Assembly (NCBI GenBank): GCA_002842255.1
Contig: PHCM01000053.1
Location: 1 to 8,362 of the forward strand
Direction of reading: 5' to 3'
From: Betaproteobacteria bacterium HGW-Betaproteobacteria-2
GTDB lineage: Bacteria > Pseudomonadota > Gammaproteobacteria > Burkholderiales > Methylophilaceae
Length of the DNA: 8,362 bases
This document shows positions 1-8,362 of the stretch, piece after piece; positions within the stretch are counted from its first letter, which is position 1, and every line of letters starts with the position of its first letter. Under the pieces are notes generated by a model. That model saw nothing but the letters and a program-made list of their open reading frames with translations, had not been told where the DNA came from and ran no database searches. The position numbers and the translations under genes are program-made.

Positions 1-1
1 C

Positions 2-1165
2 GGCGAATTCGAATGGTCGCTGGACCTCGAAGACGTCCACCTCAATATCGAGATGCGCCTGACCAGCAAGATCGGCGACGCAGGTAAGCGCTTGCACACT
101 GGCCGTTCGCGCAACGACCAGGTGGCCACCGACATCCGCCTCTGGCTGCGTGCCACAGTCGATAGCGTCATCGGGAAAATCCGCGCGCTGCAGACCTCCA
201 TCGTCGATCTGGCGGAAGAGCATTACAACACCGCCATGCCCGGCTTTACGCATCTGCAGGTTGCACAGCCGGTCACGTTCGGCCATCACCTGCTGGCCTA
301 TTTCGAAATGCTGCAACGCGATGCCGCTCGCTTTGCCGATGCCCGCAAACGCATCAACCGCCTGCCGCTGGGGGCCGCCGCACTGGCCGGCACCAGCTAC
401 CCGATCAACCGCGAAATGGTAGCGAAGGAACTGGGCTTTGACGGCGTCTGCGAAAACTCGCTGGATGCCGTTTCCGATCGCGATTTCGCCATCGAATTCA
501 CCGCCGCCGCCGCGCTGCTGATGACGCATCTGTCGCGCCTGTCGGAAGAACTCATCCTCTGGTCGAGCCCGCGTTTCGGCTTCATCGACATCGCCGACCG
601 CTTCTGCACCGGCTCCTCCATCATGCCGCAGAAAAAGAACCCGGACGTGCCGGAACTGGTACGCGGCAAGACCGGCCGCGTCAACGGCCACCTGGTCGCA
701 CTGCTGACCCTGATGAAAAGCCAGCCGCTGGCCTACAACAAGGATAACCAGGAAGACAAGGAACCGCTGTTCGACACCGCCGACACCTTGCTGATGACGC
801 TGGAGATCTACGCCGACATGCTGCGCGGCATCAAGGTCGACAAGGAAGCCATGCGCGTGGCCGCCACCGAAGGTTTCGCCACCGCTACCGACCTGGCCGA
901 TTATCTTGTCAACAAGGGCATGCCGTTCCGCGACGCGCATGAAGTCGTTGCCCGCGCTGTGCGCCAGGCCGCGCTGCAGGGCTGCGACCTGGCCGAACTG
1001 CGGCTGGAAGAACTGCAGGAATTCAGCCCGCATATCAGCGAAGATGTGTACGCCGTCCTCACACTGGAAGGCTCGCTGGCCAGCCGCAACCACATCGGCG
1101 GCACCGCACCGAACCAAGTCAAGGCCGCCATCCAGCGGGCCCGCCAACGGATAGAGGCCGACTAA
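2..1165 (+). CDS. argH: Argininosuccinate lyase, 5'-truncated by window edge
   Basis: Catalyses the last step of arginine biosynthesis, splitting argininosuccinate into arginine and fumarate in the cytoplasm as a homotetramer. The frame is open from base 2 ([17 protein letters not shown]...), so the Met at 53 is internal and not the start. About 387 residues are visible; the family is usually about 460, so roughly 75 N-terminal residues lie outside. Numbering from base 2, the HTGRSRND substrate-binding motif is near residue 32, THLQ (with the conserved catalytic-type His) near 83, and the fumarase/aspartase superfamily signature [10 protein letters not shown] at about 204-213, carrying the catalytic Ser loop. 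The C-terminus has the expected [17 protein letters not shown] stretch and ends with TAA. No frameshift or lost key residue is seen. The next gene starts 3 bases after the stop, suggesting co-transcription. Identification is secure. Confidence 0.97.
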   Translation, partial: GEFEWSLDLEDVHLNIEMRLTSKIGDAGKRLHTGRSRNDQVATDIRLWLRATVDSVIGKIRALQTSIVDLAEEHYNTAMPGFTHLQVAQPVTFGHHLLAYFEMLQRDAARFADARKRINRLPLGAAALAGTSYPINREMVAKELGFDGVCENSLDAVSDRDFAIEFTAAAALLMTHLSRLSEELILWSSPRFGFIDIADRFCTGSSIMPQKKNPDVPELVRGKTGRVNGHLVALLTLMKSQPLAYNKDNQEDKEPLFDTADTLLMTLEIYADMLRGIKVDKEAMRVAATEGFATATDLADYLVNKGMPFRDAHEVVARAVRQAALQGCDLAELRLEELQEFSPHISEDVYAVLTLEGSLASRNHIGGTAPNQVKAAIQRARQRIEAD

Positions 1166-1168
1166 GCC

Positions 1169-2527
1169 ATGAGACAGTGCGTTGCACCAGCGCCTGTCTC
1201 AACTCGGTCTTCCTTTCTTCGCTCGCACTTCGCCTGCTTCAGCAGTCTTTTTCTGCTGCTTGCCACACTATACAGCCACAGCCCGCAAGCAGCAGAAACC
1301 CTCTCCCCTGAAGAAACCTCCGCACTGACCTGGCCGCTGTTGCCGGGTGAAAGCCTGAACCAGTTGGCCCGCCTGTTCTACCCGGATGACAGCGCCATGC
1401 AAGCCGTATTCATCCGCCAGACTCTGGCATTGAGCCGCGATCTTCACCCACAACTACAAGCCGACCAGCGCTTCGAGCAAATCACCAGCATCGTCATTCC
1501 GGATCTGAAAACGCTTTCACGGCATGCCAGCCCGCCGGTTAAAAAACCTGGCACCCTGCAAATGGCAAGGCAAATGGGCGAAAAAAGCATGGCTATCGTC
1601 ACTGAAGCCATGTGGCAACAATACAAGGCGCTTGAAAGGGATAATGAACAGCTAAAGTCAGCACTCGACGCCTTGCACAGCCGCCTCGACAGTTTGCAAC
1701 GGACGGTGCAAGAACTTACAGAAGCAGCACGCAATGCAATGCAAACAGAGGCAGCTGACAAACCCGCCATTAATAAACCCACCGGCGCCAAACCGGCAAA
1801 CAGCAACGCCACCACGCCGCAAACACCGGTTGCGGCAACCAATATCCCTGATTCTCAGGTAGCCACCGGCAGCAAAGTCTTGGCAATCATCCTTGCATCA
1901 TGGCGCTATATTGCTGTGCTCACCGGCCTGCTACTGCTCGGGCTATTGTTGTTCTGGCTATTGCGGCGCAAACGCGAACAAATTGCCATGAACAACCAAC
2001 AATTCACACAGTGGCTCAATACCGTACAACCCAATATTGCACCTGAACAATCGCCGCTAAAACCCTCCAGCTTATCGAATGAAGCAGAAATCGAGACTGA
2101 AGACATGCTGCAGCAGGCGCGCATCCTGGTCGGCAGCGGCAAACCGAAATCCGCCATTCAACTGCTGGACCGCGCCGTCAACTCGGAAACTCCGCAACCG
2201 CTGGAAACCTGGCTCTACCTGCTGGATCTATGTCGCGAAGCCGCGCTCAAGACAGAATTTGAAAACCATGCGCAAAATCTGCATCAGCATTTCAACGTCA
2301 TGACCCCGCAATGGGAAAAAGTGGAAATCCCGTTGGTCGTCGCCAGCAGCCTGGAAGAATTCCCCCATATCAGCGGACAACTGGTGAAACACTGGCAGGA
2401 TGACAGCGCAGATGCCTATCTGCAGAGCCTGCTCACGGATAACCGCGGCGGCGAGCGCGCCGGATTCGGGCCGGAAGTGATGCAAGAGATATTGCTGTTG
2501 CAGGGCTTGCTGAAAAACCGGGAATAA
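1169..2527 (+). CDS. FimV-like membrane protein with LysM-like segment
   Basis: This 452-residue protein has a likely signal peptide: a basic N-terminus, a hydrophobic run at about residues 19-35 (FACFSSLFLLLATLY) and a possible cleavage near SPQAA (39-42). A LysM-like segment follows at about 54-112 (WPLLPGESLNQLARLFYP ... IVIPDL), as in the peptidoglycan-binding N-termini of FimV proteins. Residues about 145-190 are Glu/Gln/Leu-rich and probably coiled coil. A Pro/Ala/Thr-rich linker (195-235), one strong transmembrane helix (237-265) and a stop-transfer RRKRE come next. The cytoplasmic C-terminus contains a TPR-like unit (about 313-340, ARILVGSGKPKSAIQLLDRAV). This layout matches FimV, which organises polar type IV pilus and secretion complexes, but the protein is far shorter than Pseudomonas FimV (about 900 residues). 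GAGG at 1153-1156, inside the end of argH, may serve as ribosome binding site. The architecture is clear; the exact function is not. Confidence 0.75.
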   Translation: MRQCVAPAPVSTRSSFLRSHFACFSSLFLLLATLYSHSPQAAETLSPEETSALTWPLLPGESLNQLARLFYPDDSAMQAVFIRQTLALSRDLHPQLQADQRFEQITSIVIPDLKTLSRHASPPVKKPGTLQMARQMGEKSMAIVTEAMWQQYKALERDNEQLKSALDALHSRLDSLQRTVQELTEAARNAMQTEAADKPAINKPTGAKPANSNATTPQTPVAATNIPDSQVATGSKVLAIILASWRYIAVLTGLLLLGLLLFWLLRRKREQIAMNNQQFTQWLNTVQPNIAPEQSPLKPSSLSNEAEIETEDMLQQARILVGSGKPKSAIQLLDRAVNSETPQPLETWLYLLDLCREAALKTEFENHAQNLHQHFNVMTPQWEKVEIPLVVASSLEEFPHISGQLVKHWQDDSADAYLQSLLTDNRGGERAGFGPEVMQEILLLQGLLKNRE

Positions 2528-2563
2528 TCACACCCGGCTTTAAAACCTCTCTGAATTATATAT

Positions 2564-2923
2564 TCAACCCTTGGGCAGAATTTCCAGCACCCGCTCCGGC
2601 GGCCGGCACAAGCGCGTACCCAAAGGCGTCACAACGAGAGGCCGGTTCATCAGAATGGGATGCTGCAACATGAAATCCACCAGCTCATCGTCCGTCCACT
2701 TTGCATCATCCAGCCCCAACTCGGCATAAACCGCCTCCTTCGCCCGCAACAACTCACGCGGGGTGATGCCAGCTGCCGCAATCATGGCCTTCAGAGTTTC
2801 CTTGCTGGGCGGCGTTTTCAGGTATTCGATGACTTCAGGCTCCAGCCCATGCTCGCGAATCAAGGCCAGGGCGCCACGCGAGTTACTGCATTTGGAATTG
2901 TGATAGATGGTGATACCTGACAT
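2564..2923 (-). CDS. arsC: ArsC-family (glutaredoxin-dependent) arsenate reductase-like protein
   Basis: Thioredoxin-fold protein of the R773 ArsC family, which reduces arsenate to arsenite with glutathione and glutaredoxin in the cytoplasm. With the chosen start, the motif HNSKCSNSR places the nucleophilic Cys at residue 12. Arg60, Arg94 and Arg107 (in MNRPLVVTPLGTRLCRP) fall exactly at the R773 ArsC catalytic and anion-binding positions. An upstream in-frame Met at 2959 would add 12 residues, but the Met at 2923 is preceded by a good ribosome binding site (GGAAGAAA) and fits the family N-terminus. At 119 residues it is shorter than plasmid ArsC (141) and resembles housekeeping YfgD-type members. 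No arsR, arsB or acr3 is nearby, so an arsenic role is unproven. It lies downstream of gyrB beyond a terminator and converges with the FimV-like gene. Confidence 0.88.
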   Translation of the reverse strand: MSGITIYHNSKCSNSRGALALIREHGLEPEVIEYLKTPPSKETLKAMIAAAGITPRELLRAKEAVYAELGLDDAKWTDDELVDFMLQHPILMNRPLVVTPLGTRLCRPPERVLEILPKG

Positions 2924-2960
2924 TTTTCTTCCAATCCTGACCTTATCGAATATTCTCAAA

Positions 2961-2993
2961 CCAAAAGCAAGAAAGCCCTTGCGGGCCTTCTTG
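2961..2993 (-). terminator. Rho-independent terminator after gyrB
   Basis: On the minus strand, an 11-bp stem (CAAGAAGGCCC / GGGCTTTCTTG, one G-U pair) closes a GCAA tetraloop of the GNRA class. It is followed by CTTTTGGTTT, an imperfect U tract. It begins about 30 bases past the gyrB stop and lies upstream of arsC, so it should end or attenuate the gyrB transcript. The arms are at 2968-2978 and 2983-2993. Confidence 0.8.
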
Positions 2994-3022
2994 TTGACGG
3001 TTTTTCCAGCGTTTTAGAAAAA

Positions 3023-5482
<2,460 letters not shown>

Positions 5483-6586
5483 TTAAATACGCATCGGCAT
5501 TACTACGTATTTGTAGTTTTCATCTTCAGGTACGGTAACCAGGCAACTGCTGTTGGCATCCGCAAAGGAAAAGACGATCTGATCGCTGCTGACGTTGTTC
5601 AACACATCAATCATATAGGTCACATTGAAACCGATATCCAGCGCATCACCGGCGTAATTGATTTCCAGTTCCTCTTCCGCTTCTTCCTGCTCGCTGTTGG
5701 TACTGATCAAACGTAAGCTGTTGTTGCTTAATACCAGACGTATACCGCGGTATTTTTCATTGGAAAGAATGGAAGCACGCTGCATGGAGAGTAACACGGT
5801 CATCCGGTCGATCGTGAATGTATTTTTATGGCCGACCGGAATCACGCGGTTGTAATCCGGAAACTTGCCATCAATGACCTTGGTGATCAGGCGGATATCG
5901 CCAAACGAGAAATTCACCTGTCCAGGGACGATTTCTACCGTGACTTCTTCATCACTGTCATCCAGCAGCTTGATCAACTCGATGACGGTTTTACGCGGCA
6001 GAATCAATTCCTGTTTTTCGTAATTCTGGCTTAATTCCGCAGATGTAAAGCTCAAACGGTGGCCATCGGTACCGACGACATTAAGACGATTGGCATTGAT
6101 TTCAAACAACAAACCGTTCAGGTAGTAACGGATGTCCTGTTGCGCCATGGCGAACTCGACTTGTTTCAGCAAGCGTTTCAATACACCCTGACTGATGGTG
6201 ATCTGGCTTGGTTCTGCGCCGGCGGCCTTGGTCATGATCGGATAATCACTGGCTGGCAGTGTTTGCAGGTTGAAACGGCTTTTGCCTGCCTTGACCTGAA
6301 TACGGCTATCCGTCGTAGCCATATTGATTTCTGCGTTTTCCGGCAAGGCGCGACAAATATCCAGCAGTTTCTTGGCGGAAATAGTAGTGGAAAGTTCACC
6401 ACCGGCAGCGTTATTGATCGACAGGGAAATTTGCATTTCCAGATCGGTGGCTGTCAGTACGATCCTGTCCTGTTTCGCTTCCATTAAAAGATTGGAAAGA
6501 ATAGGCAAGGTATGGCGTCTTTCAACAATACCGCTAACCGCAGAGAGTGGTTTTAACAGGGTATCTCTGTTTATTTTGATATTCAT
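5483..6586 (-). CDS. dnaN: DNA polymerase III beta subunit (sliding clamp)
   Basis: Forms the homodimeric ring that tethers DNA polymerase III to DNA and binds partners through a hydrophobic cleft. The protein is complete at 367 residues (E. coli 366) and carries three clamp domains. The N-terminus, with SGIVERRHTLPILSNLLMEA near residues 18-37, is characteristic. The middle includes RYYLNGLLFEI and GTDGHRLS (about 153-180), and the protein ends in the diagnostic YVVMPMRI, whose last residues line the partner-binding cleft. No defects are seen. It is co-oriented with the dnaA fragment upstream and gyrB downstream (63-base gap holding parS). recF is absent between dnaN and gyrB, as in many betaproteobacteria. 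The ATG has no strong Shine-Dalgarno; only CAGG at 11-14 bases upstream is visible. Confidence 0.98.
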   Translation of the reverse strand: MNIKINRDTLLKPLSAVSGIVERRHTLPILSNLLMEAKQDRIVLTATDLEMQISLSINNAAGGELSTTISAKKLLDICRALPENAEINMATTDSRIQVKAGKSRFNLQTLPASDYPIMTKAAGAEPSQITISQGVLKRLLKQVEFAMAQQDIRYYLNGLLFEINANRLNVVGTDGHRLSFTSAELSQNYEKQELILPRKTVIELIKLLDDSDEEVTVEIVPGQVNFSFGDIRLITKVIDGKFPDYNRVIPVGHKNTFTIDRMTVLLSMQRASILSNEKYRGIRLVLSNNSLRLISTNSEQEEAEEELEINYAGDALDIGFNVTYMIDVLNNVSSDQIVFSFADANSSCLVTVPEDENYKYVVMPMRI

Positions 6587-6676
6587 TGTTCTAAAACCTG
6601 TCTGTTTGAATGGCTACTTAATAAATAGAATAAGTAATATATAAAACTAATAACATATAGTAATGCACAGAAAACT

Positions 6677-6685
6677 TGTGGATAA
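6677..6685 (-). promoter_or_regulatory. DnaA box, perfect consensus
   Basis: On the minus strand this reads TTATCCACA, exactly the high-affinity E. coli R1-type DnaA box, extended by one A (TTATCCACAA). It lies about 90 bases upstream of the dnaN start, so it could serve origin function or DnaA control of dnaN expression. Confidence 0.85.
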
Positions 6686-6751
6686 ATCCGATTTCTTCAT
6701 GAAATCATCAAATTAAAATCAATTTATCCGTTGCAAAACACTTGATACTGT

Positions 6752-6760
6752 TGTGGATGA
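6752..6760 (-). promoter_or_regulatory. DnaA box, one mismatch
   Basis: On the minus strand this reads TCATCCACA, one base away from TTATCCACA. It has the same orientation as the perfect box and lies 75 bases from it, about seven helical turns, which would allow cooperative DnaA binding. This is weaker support than the perfect box. Confidence 0.6.
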
Positions 6761-6844
6761 ATTGTTGGTTATTTTAAGCCAAGTCGATAAATGCGCATAA
6801 ACTGCATTTCTATACACAGGCTATCCACGTCTTTACTGTTGGTT

Positions 6845-7180
6845 TTATCCTCTTATCACTTGCACTAGAAATGCAATATCACGCGAAACATTGGAGTCGT
6901 TCTTGCGTAGCTGTTCGACTTCGTCACAGGCATGCATCACGGTTGTATGATGCCGGCTGCCAAAGGCTTCACCGATCTCCGGGAAACTGTGATTGGTTAG
7001 TTCGCGCGCCAGTGCCATGGCGATCTGTCGCGGCCGCGCAAAATTGCGTGAGCGCTTCTTGCTGTACATCTCGGCTACCTTGATCTTGTAGTAATCGGCA
7101 ACCGTCTTCTGGATGTTTTCCATGGTAACCTGGCGGCCGCGTACGGCAATCAGGTCTTTCAGGGCTTCCTTGGCCAGATG
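6845..7180 (-). CDS. dnaA: Chromosomal replication initiator DnaA, C-terminal fragment
   Basis: The last 111 residues of DnaA, covering the end of the AAA+ lid and the duplex-DNA-binding domain IV. It begins near LAKEALKDL and continues TMENIQKTVADYYKIKVAEM, the SKKRSRNFARPRQIAMALARELT helix region and the signature FPEIGEAFGSRHHTTVMHAC. Full-length DnaA is about 450-470 residues, so the Walker A/B ATPase part (some 350 residues) is missing. Upstream, the frame continues without a stop into an unrelated DUF4143 segment at about 7178-7186. Since dnaA is essential and dnaN-gyrB follow in normal order, truncation by a chimeric join is the likeliest reason. The signature reads RHHTTV where most DnaA proteins have RDHTTV. 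Identity of the fragment is secure. Confidence 0.95.
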   Translation of the reverse strand, partial: HLAKEALKDLIAVRGRQVTMENIQKTVADYYKIKVAEMYSKKRSRNFARPRQIAMALARELTNHSFPEIGEAFGSRHHTTVMHACDEVEQLRKNDSNVSRDIAFLVQVIRG

Positions 7181-7498
7181 CACATCGATCTCGTGCCCGG
7201 CACTATCTCGCCAGAAATACAGGTCAGCCGGCTGGCCGGCGTTAAAGCGCTGCTTGATTAGCTCTGAAACCACCCAGGTTTCAAACAAGGCCCCCCGGGC
7301 GGCGTGCGTAGCTATCGACAACTCGTCACGAATCCCCAACAGCCAGGCCATCAGGCCCACATCCAGGAAATACAGTTTGGGCGACTTCACCAGACGTTTG
7401 CCAAAATTCTGGAAATAGGGCGGCAGGCGGGTGACCAGATAACTGGCCTCGAGCACCGACAACCACTCGCGCGCAGTCACCGCCGAGATAGCCGTAAT
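7181..7498 (-). pseudogene. DUF4143-domain ATPase fragment
   Basis: About 106 residues resembling the C-terminal DUF4143 domain of the AAA-type ATPases often found as accessory genes in bacteria and archaea; the cellular role of the family is poorly defined. Recognisable segments are VTAREWLSVLEASYLV, LPPYFQNFGKRLVKSPKLYFLD, GLMAWLLGI, GALFETWVVSEL and DLYFWRDSAGHEIDV, which occur in this order in the family. The N-terminal Walker A/B domain and the family's final part (after the WRD...EID motif, usually leading to an EIK-type ending) are both absent. It begins in open frame after a TAG at 7517-7519, next to the CBM9-like piece, and ends by running in frame into DnaA. An apparent GTG at 7480 is probably internal. 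This is a fragment cut on both sides, not a functional gene. Confidence 0.82.
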
Positions 7499-7499
7499 C

Positions 7500-8048
7500 T
7501 CCGGACGCGGCCGAACCTATGTCGCCGGTGGCAAGGGAGGCGAATATCTTTATGCGCGCCCCGGTATCGACGGCGTTCCCGCGCGAATAAAGAAGGTCGA
7601 AAGGAATCTTCATCTCCCACCCCGCCGCGGCCGAAGTTTTAGAGTTTTTCAGCGAACACTTTGAACTTACGTTCTCGGCGCTCCACGAAGAACTCAACCT
7701 GTAAAAATTGCCGTCGGAGCCGTCCCACGCGCCGTAGAAGAAATCGGGCGCAAAGTTTTCGAAGCTCACGCGGCGGTTCCACGTTTTTATTTCGCGCAAA
7801 TCGGAATAACCCGCTCCGCGCCCGCTGTCGAGATATAACAGGATACCTTTGTCCGTCGCCATTCCCTCGACGCCCACGTAAAGCGCCTCGGCATCCCACG
7901 TGACGCGGAGATTTTTTATCTCGTTTTTGCCGGCGCCCGGGTCCCATACGGAGTCGGCGGAATCGGCGACTCTTGTTTCGTCGGACGCCCACTCGGATAA
8001 ATCGCCGTCGACGGTAATGGTGTGACGCGGCGCGGAGAAAAGCAGGGC
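7500..8048 (-). pseudogene. CBM9/DOMON-like secreted protein fragment
   Basis: About 180 residues resembling family 9 carbohydrate-binding or DOMON-like beta-sandwich modules of secreted proteins. Visible hallmarks are the opening TITVDGDLSEWASDE, then LRVTWDAEALYVGVEG, ILLYLDSGRGAGY, the aromatic-rich FENFAPDFFYGAWDGSDGNFYRLSS, WEMKIPFDLLYS and ARIKIFASLATGDIGSAASGD. The preceding HALLFSAPRH could be the end of a signal peptide. The open frame extends further both ways (7326 to 8204), but the extra parts are a frame-shifted reading of the DUF4143 segment on one side and repeat-derived sequence on the other. No convincing start codon lies close to the domain; the only Met is at 8204, beyond the repeats. 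Codon choice differs from the betaproteobacterial genes. The family call is moderately sure; the ligand and role cannot be told. Confidence 0.6.
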
Positions 8049-8051
8049 ATG

Positions 8052-8109
8052 GGGTTTAGGGGTTAGGGTATAGAAAAAAATTAAAACAAAAATCCTAACC
8101 CCTAAACCC
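8052..8109. repeat. Inverted repeat of telomere-like heptamer units
   Basis: Two perfect 16-base arms (8052-8067, GGGTTTAGGGGTTAGG, and 8094-8109, its reverse complement) flank a 26-base A/T-rich spacer. It could form a long hairpin on either strand. It lies between the CBM9-like piece and the TIG-repeat reading frame. It lacks a clean U tract directly after the stem, so it is not a confident terminator. Confidence 0.8.
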
Positions 8110-8128
8110 TGAACCCTAAACCCTGAAC
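8094..8128. repeat. Tandem heptamer array CCTAAAC/CCTGAAC
   Basis: Five consecutive 7-base units: CCTAACC, CCTAAAC, CCTGAAC, CCTAAAC, CCTGAAC. The last four form an exact 14-base unit repeated twice. Its first two units and part of the third form the right arm of the inverted repeat. It resembles plant-type telomere repeats (CCCTAAA) but is short and embedded in bacterial-looking coding sequence. Read on the minus strand it codes VQGLGFRV in one frame and SGFRVQGLGV in another. Confidence 0.85.
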
Positions 8129-8362
8129 TATAACCTCTTGTCCTATACTTCCTGAAATCTGTGTAATCTGTGGCAAGATGAAGAATACAGCTGTTGCCAG
8201 ACACCCTTCTGCGGTAATAATGGTTGTCCCATAAGGCTGGGTTGAGGCGATGAAGGTTACTGAGAATGTTCCAAGGTTTGAGGTAAAGGTAGTAGTAATT
8301 GTCTGATGCGTCCCAAAGTGTATGGTTACCTCCTTGTCTCTTGGCCAGCCTGAGCCAGACAT
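8102..8362 (-). CDS. TIG/Ig-like repeat protein, 3' end, partial
   Basis: The frame is open to the window edge, so the Met at the edge is not a reliable start. About 86 residues are visible. GSGWPRDKEVTIHFGTHQ ... GTFSVTFIASTQPYGTTIITAEG looks like one Ig-like beta-sandwich unit. FILPQITQISGSIGQEVIVQGLGF then matches the opening of a second TIG/IPT unit (P-x-I-T ... G-x-V-x-V-x-G-x-GF). The protein stops abruptly with TAG inside the heptamer array, a few residues into that unit, so it is truncated or chimeric. Such repeats occur in large secreted or surface proteins of candidate-phylum and related bacteria; the taxon is a guess. The last hundred bases overlap, in another frame, the upstream extension of the CBM9-like frame. 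The domain type is fairly clear; function is unknown. Confidence 0.55.
   Translation of the reverse strand: MSGSGWPRDKEVTIHFGTHQTITTTFTSNLGTFSVTFIASTQPYGTTIITAEGCLATAVFFILPQITQISGSIGQEVIVQGLGFRV
8156..8173. repeat. Short direct repeat AATCTGTG(T)
   Basis: AATCTGTGTAATCTGTGG contains AATCTGTG twice, 9 bases apart. I recall similar ATCTGTGTAATCTGTG stretches as interspersed repeats in various environmental bacterial genomes, but cannot verify this here. On the minus strand it encodes PQITQIS of the TIG-like unit, so it may be ordinary coding sequence. Confidence 0.4.

Larger units (their letters stand above)
6587..6844. other. dnaA-dnaN intergenic region, AT-rich, possible oriC part
   Basis: This 258-base gap contains one perfect and one near-perfect DnaA box (listed separately), a weaker CTATCCACG at 6821-6829 and an AT-rich stretch at about 6615-6665. 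A short inverted repeat, GATTTC-TTCAT-GAAATC, lies at 6690-6706. The AT-rich stretch next to dnaN could hold a dnaN promoter or be an unwinding element, but I see no -35/-10 pair strong enough to call. The true oriC could instead lie upstream of dnaA, which is missing here. No ORF or RNA gene is apparent. Confidence 0.55.

Noticed and set aside
2924..2959. N-terminal extension of ArsC from the upstream Met
   Set aside because: The downstream Met has a clear GGAAG ribosome binding site, matches the family N-terminus and gives canonical residue numbering for Cys12, Arg60, Arg94 and Arg107.
6821..6829. Third DnaA box CTATCCACG
   Set aside because: It has two mismatches to TTATCCACA, so it is too weak to list as a separate site.
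6845..7480. A 211-residue novel fusion of a DUF4143 domain with a DnaA DNA-binding domain
   Set aside because: Both parts are cut inside their domains, the join coincides with loss of most of an essential gene, and another broken join lies 300 bases away. A chimera explains this better than a new protein family.
8052..8109. Rho-independent terminator for the TIG-like gene
   Set aside because: The 26-base loop is long and no U tract follows the stem directly on the minus strand.
8094..8128. A true linear-chromosome telomere
   Set aside because: Only five heptamers are present, partly degenerate, flanked on both sides by coding-like sequence and not at a sequence end.

Overview
Most of the window (about 1-7180) is an origin-proximal chromosome segment from a betaproteobacterium. 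The gene order dnaA-dnaN-gyrB without recF, the GyrB and DnaA sequence types, and a FimV-like protein behind argH suggest Nitrosomonadales-like relatives; that placement is inference from remembered family features. The remaining 1.2 kb (about 7180-8362) reads as pieces of at least two, probably three, unrelated sequences, so the window looks like a chimeric metagenome contig.

Layout of the betaproteobacterial part: the plus strand carries a 5'-truncated argH, followed 3 bases later by a membrane-anchored FimV-like protein with a LysM-like segment. The minus strand carries, in transcription order, the 3' end of dnaA, an AT-rich intergenic region with DnaA boxes, dnaN, gyrB and a short ArsC-family reductase. 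FimV-like and arsC converge across 36 bases. A hairpin terminator separates gyrB from arsC. A perfect 16-bp parS palindrome lies between dnaN and gyrB, 18 bases before the gyrB start. dnaA, dnaN and gyrB supply replication initiation, the sliding clamp and DNA gyrase; parS marks the origin region for ParB-based chromosome segregation.

Right end, all on the minus strand: only the DNA-binding C-terminus of DnaA is present. At about 7180 it runs in frame into a fragment of the DUF4143 domain of an AAA-type ATPase. At about 7490-7500 that gives way to a CBM9/DOMON-like secreted-protein fragment in another frame. At about 8050-8130 comes a telomere-like heptamer array forming a 16-bp inverted repeat, then the end of a TIG/Ig-like repeat protein running off the window. 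No protein here is complete. I found no credible new defence, mobile or RNA system. The noteworthy items are the parS site, the DnaA boxes, the unusual DnaA signature, the heptamer hairpin and the three junctions, which could mislead an annotator into calling novel fusion proteins.
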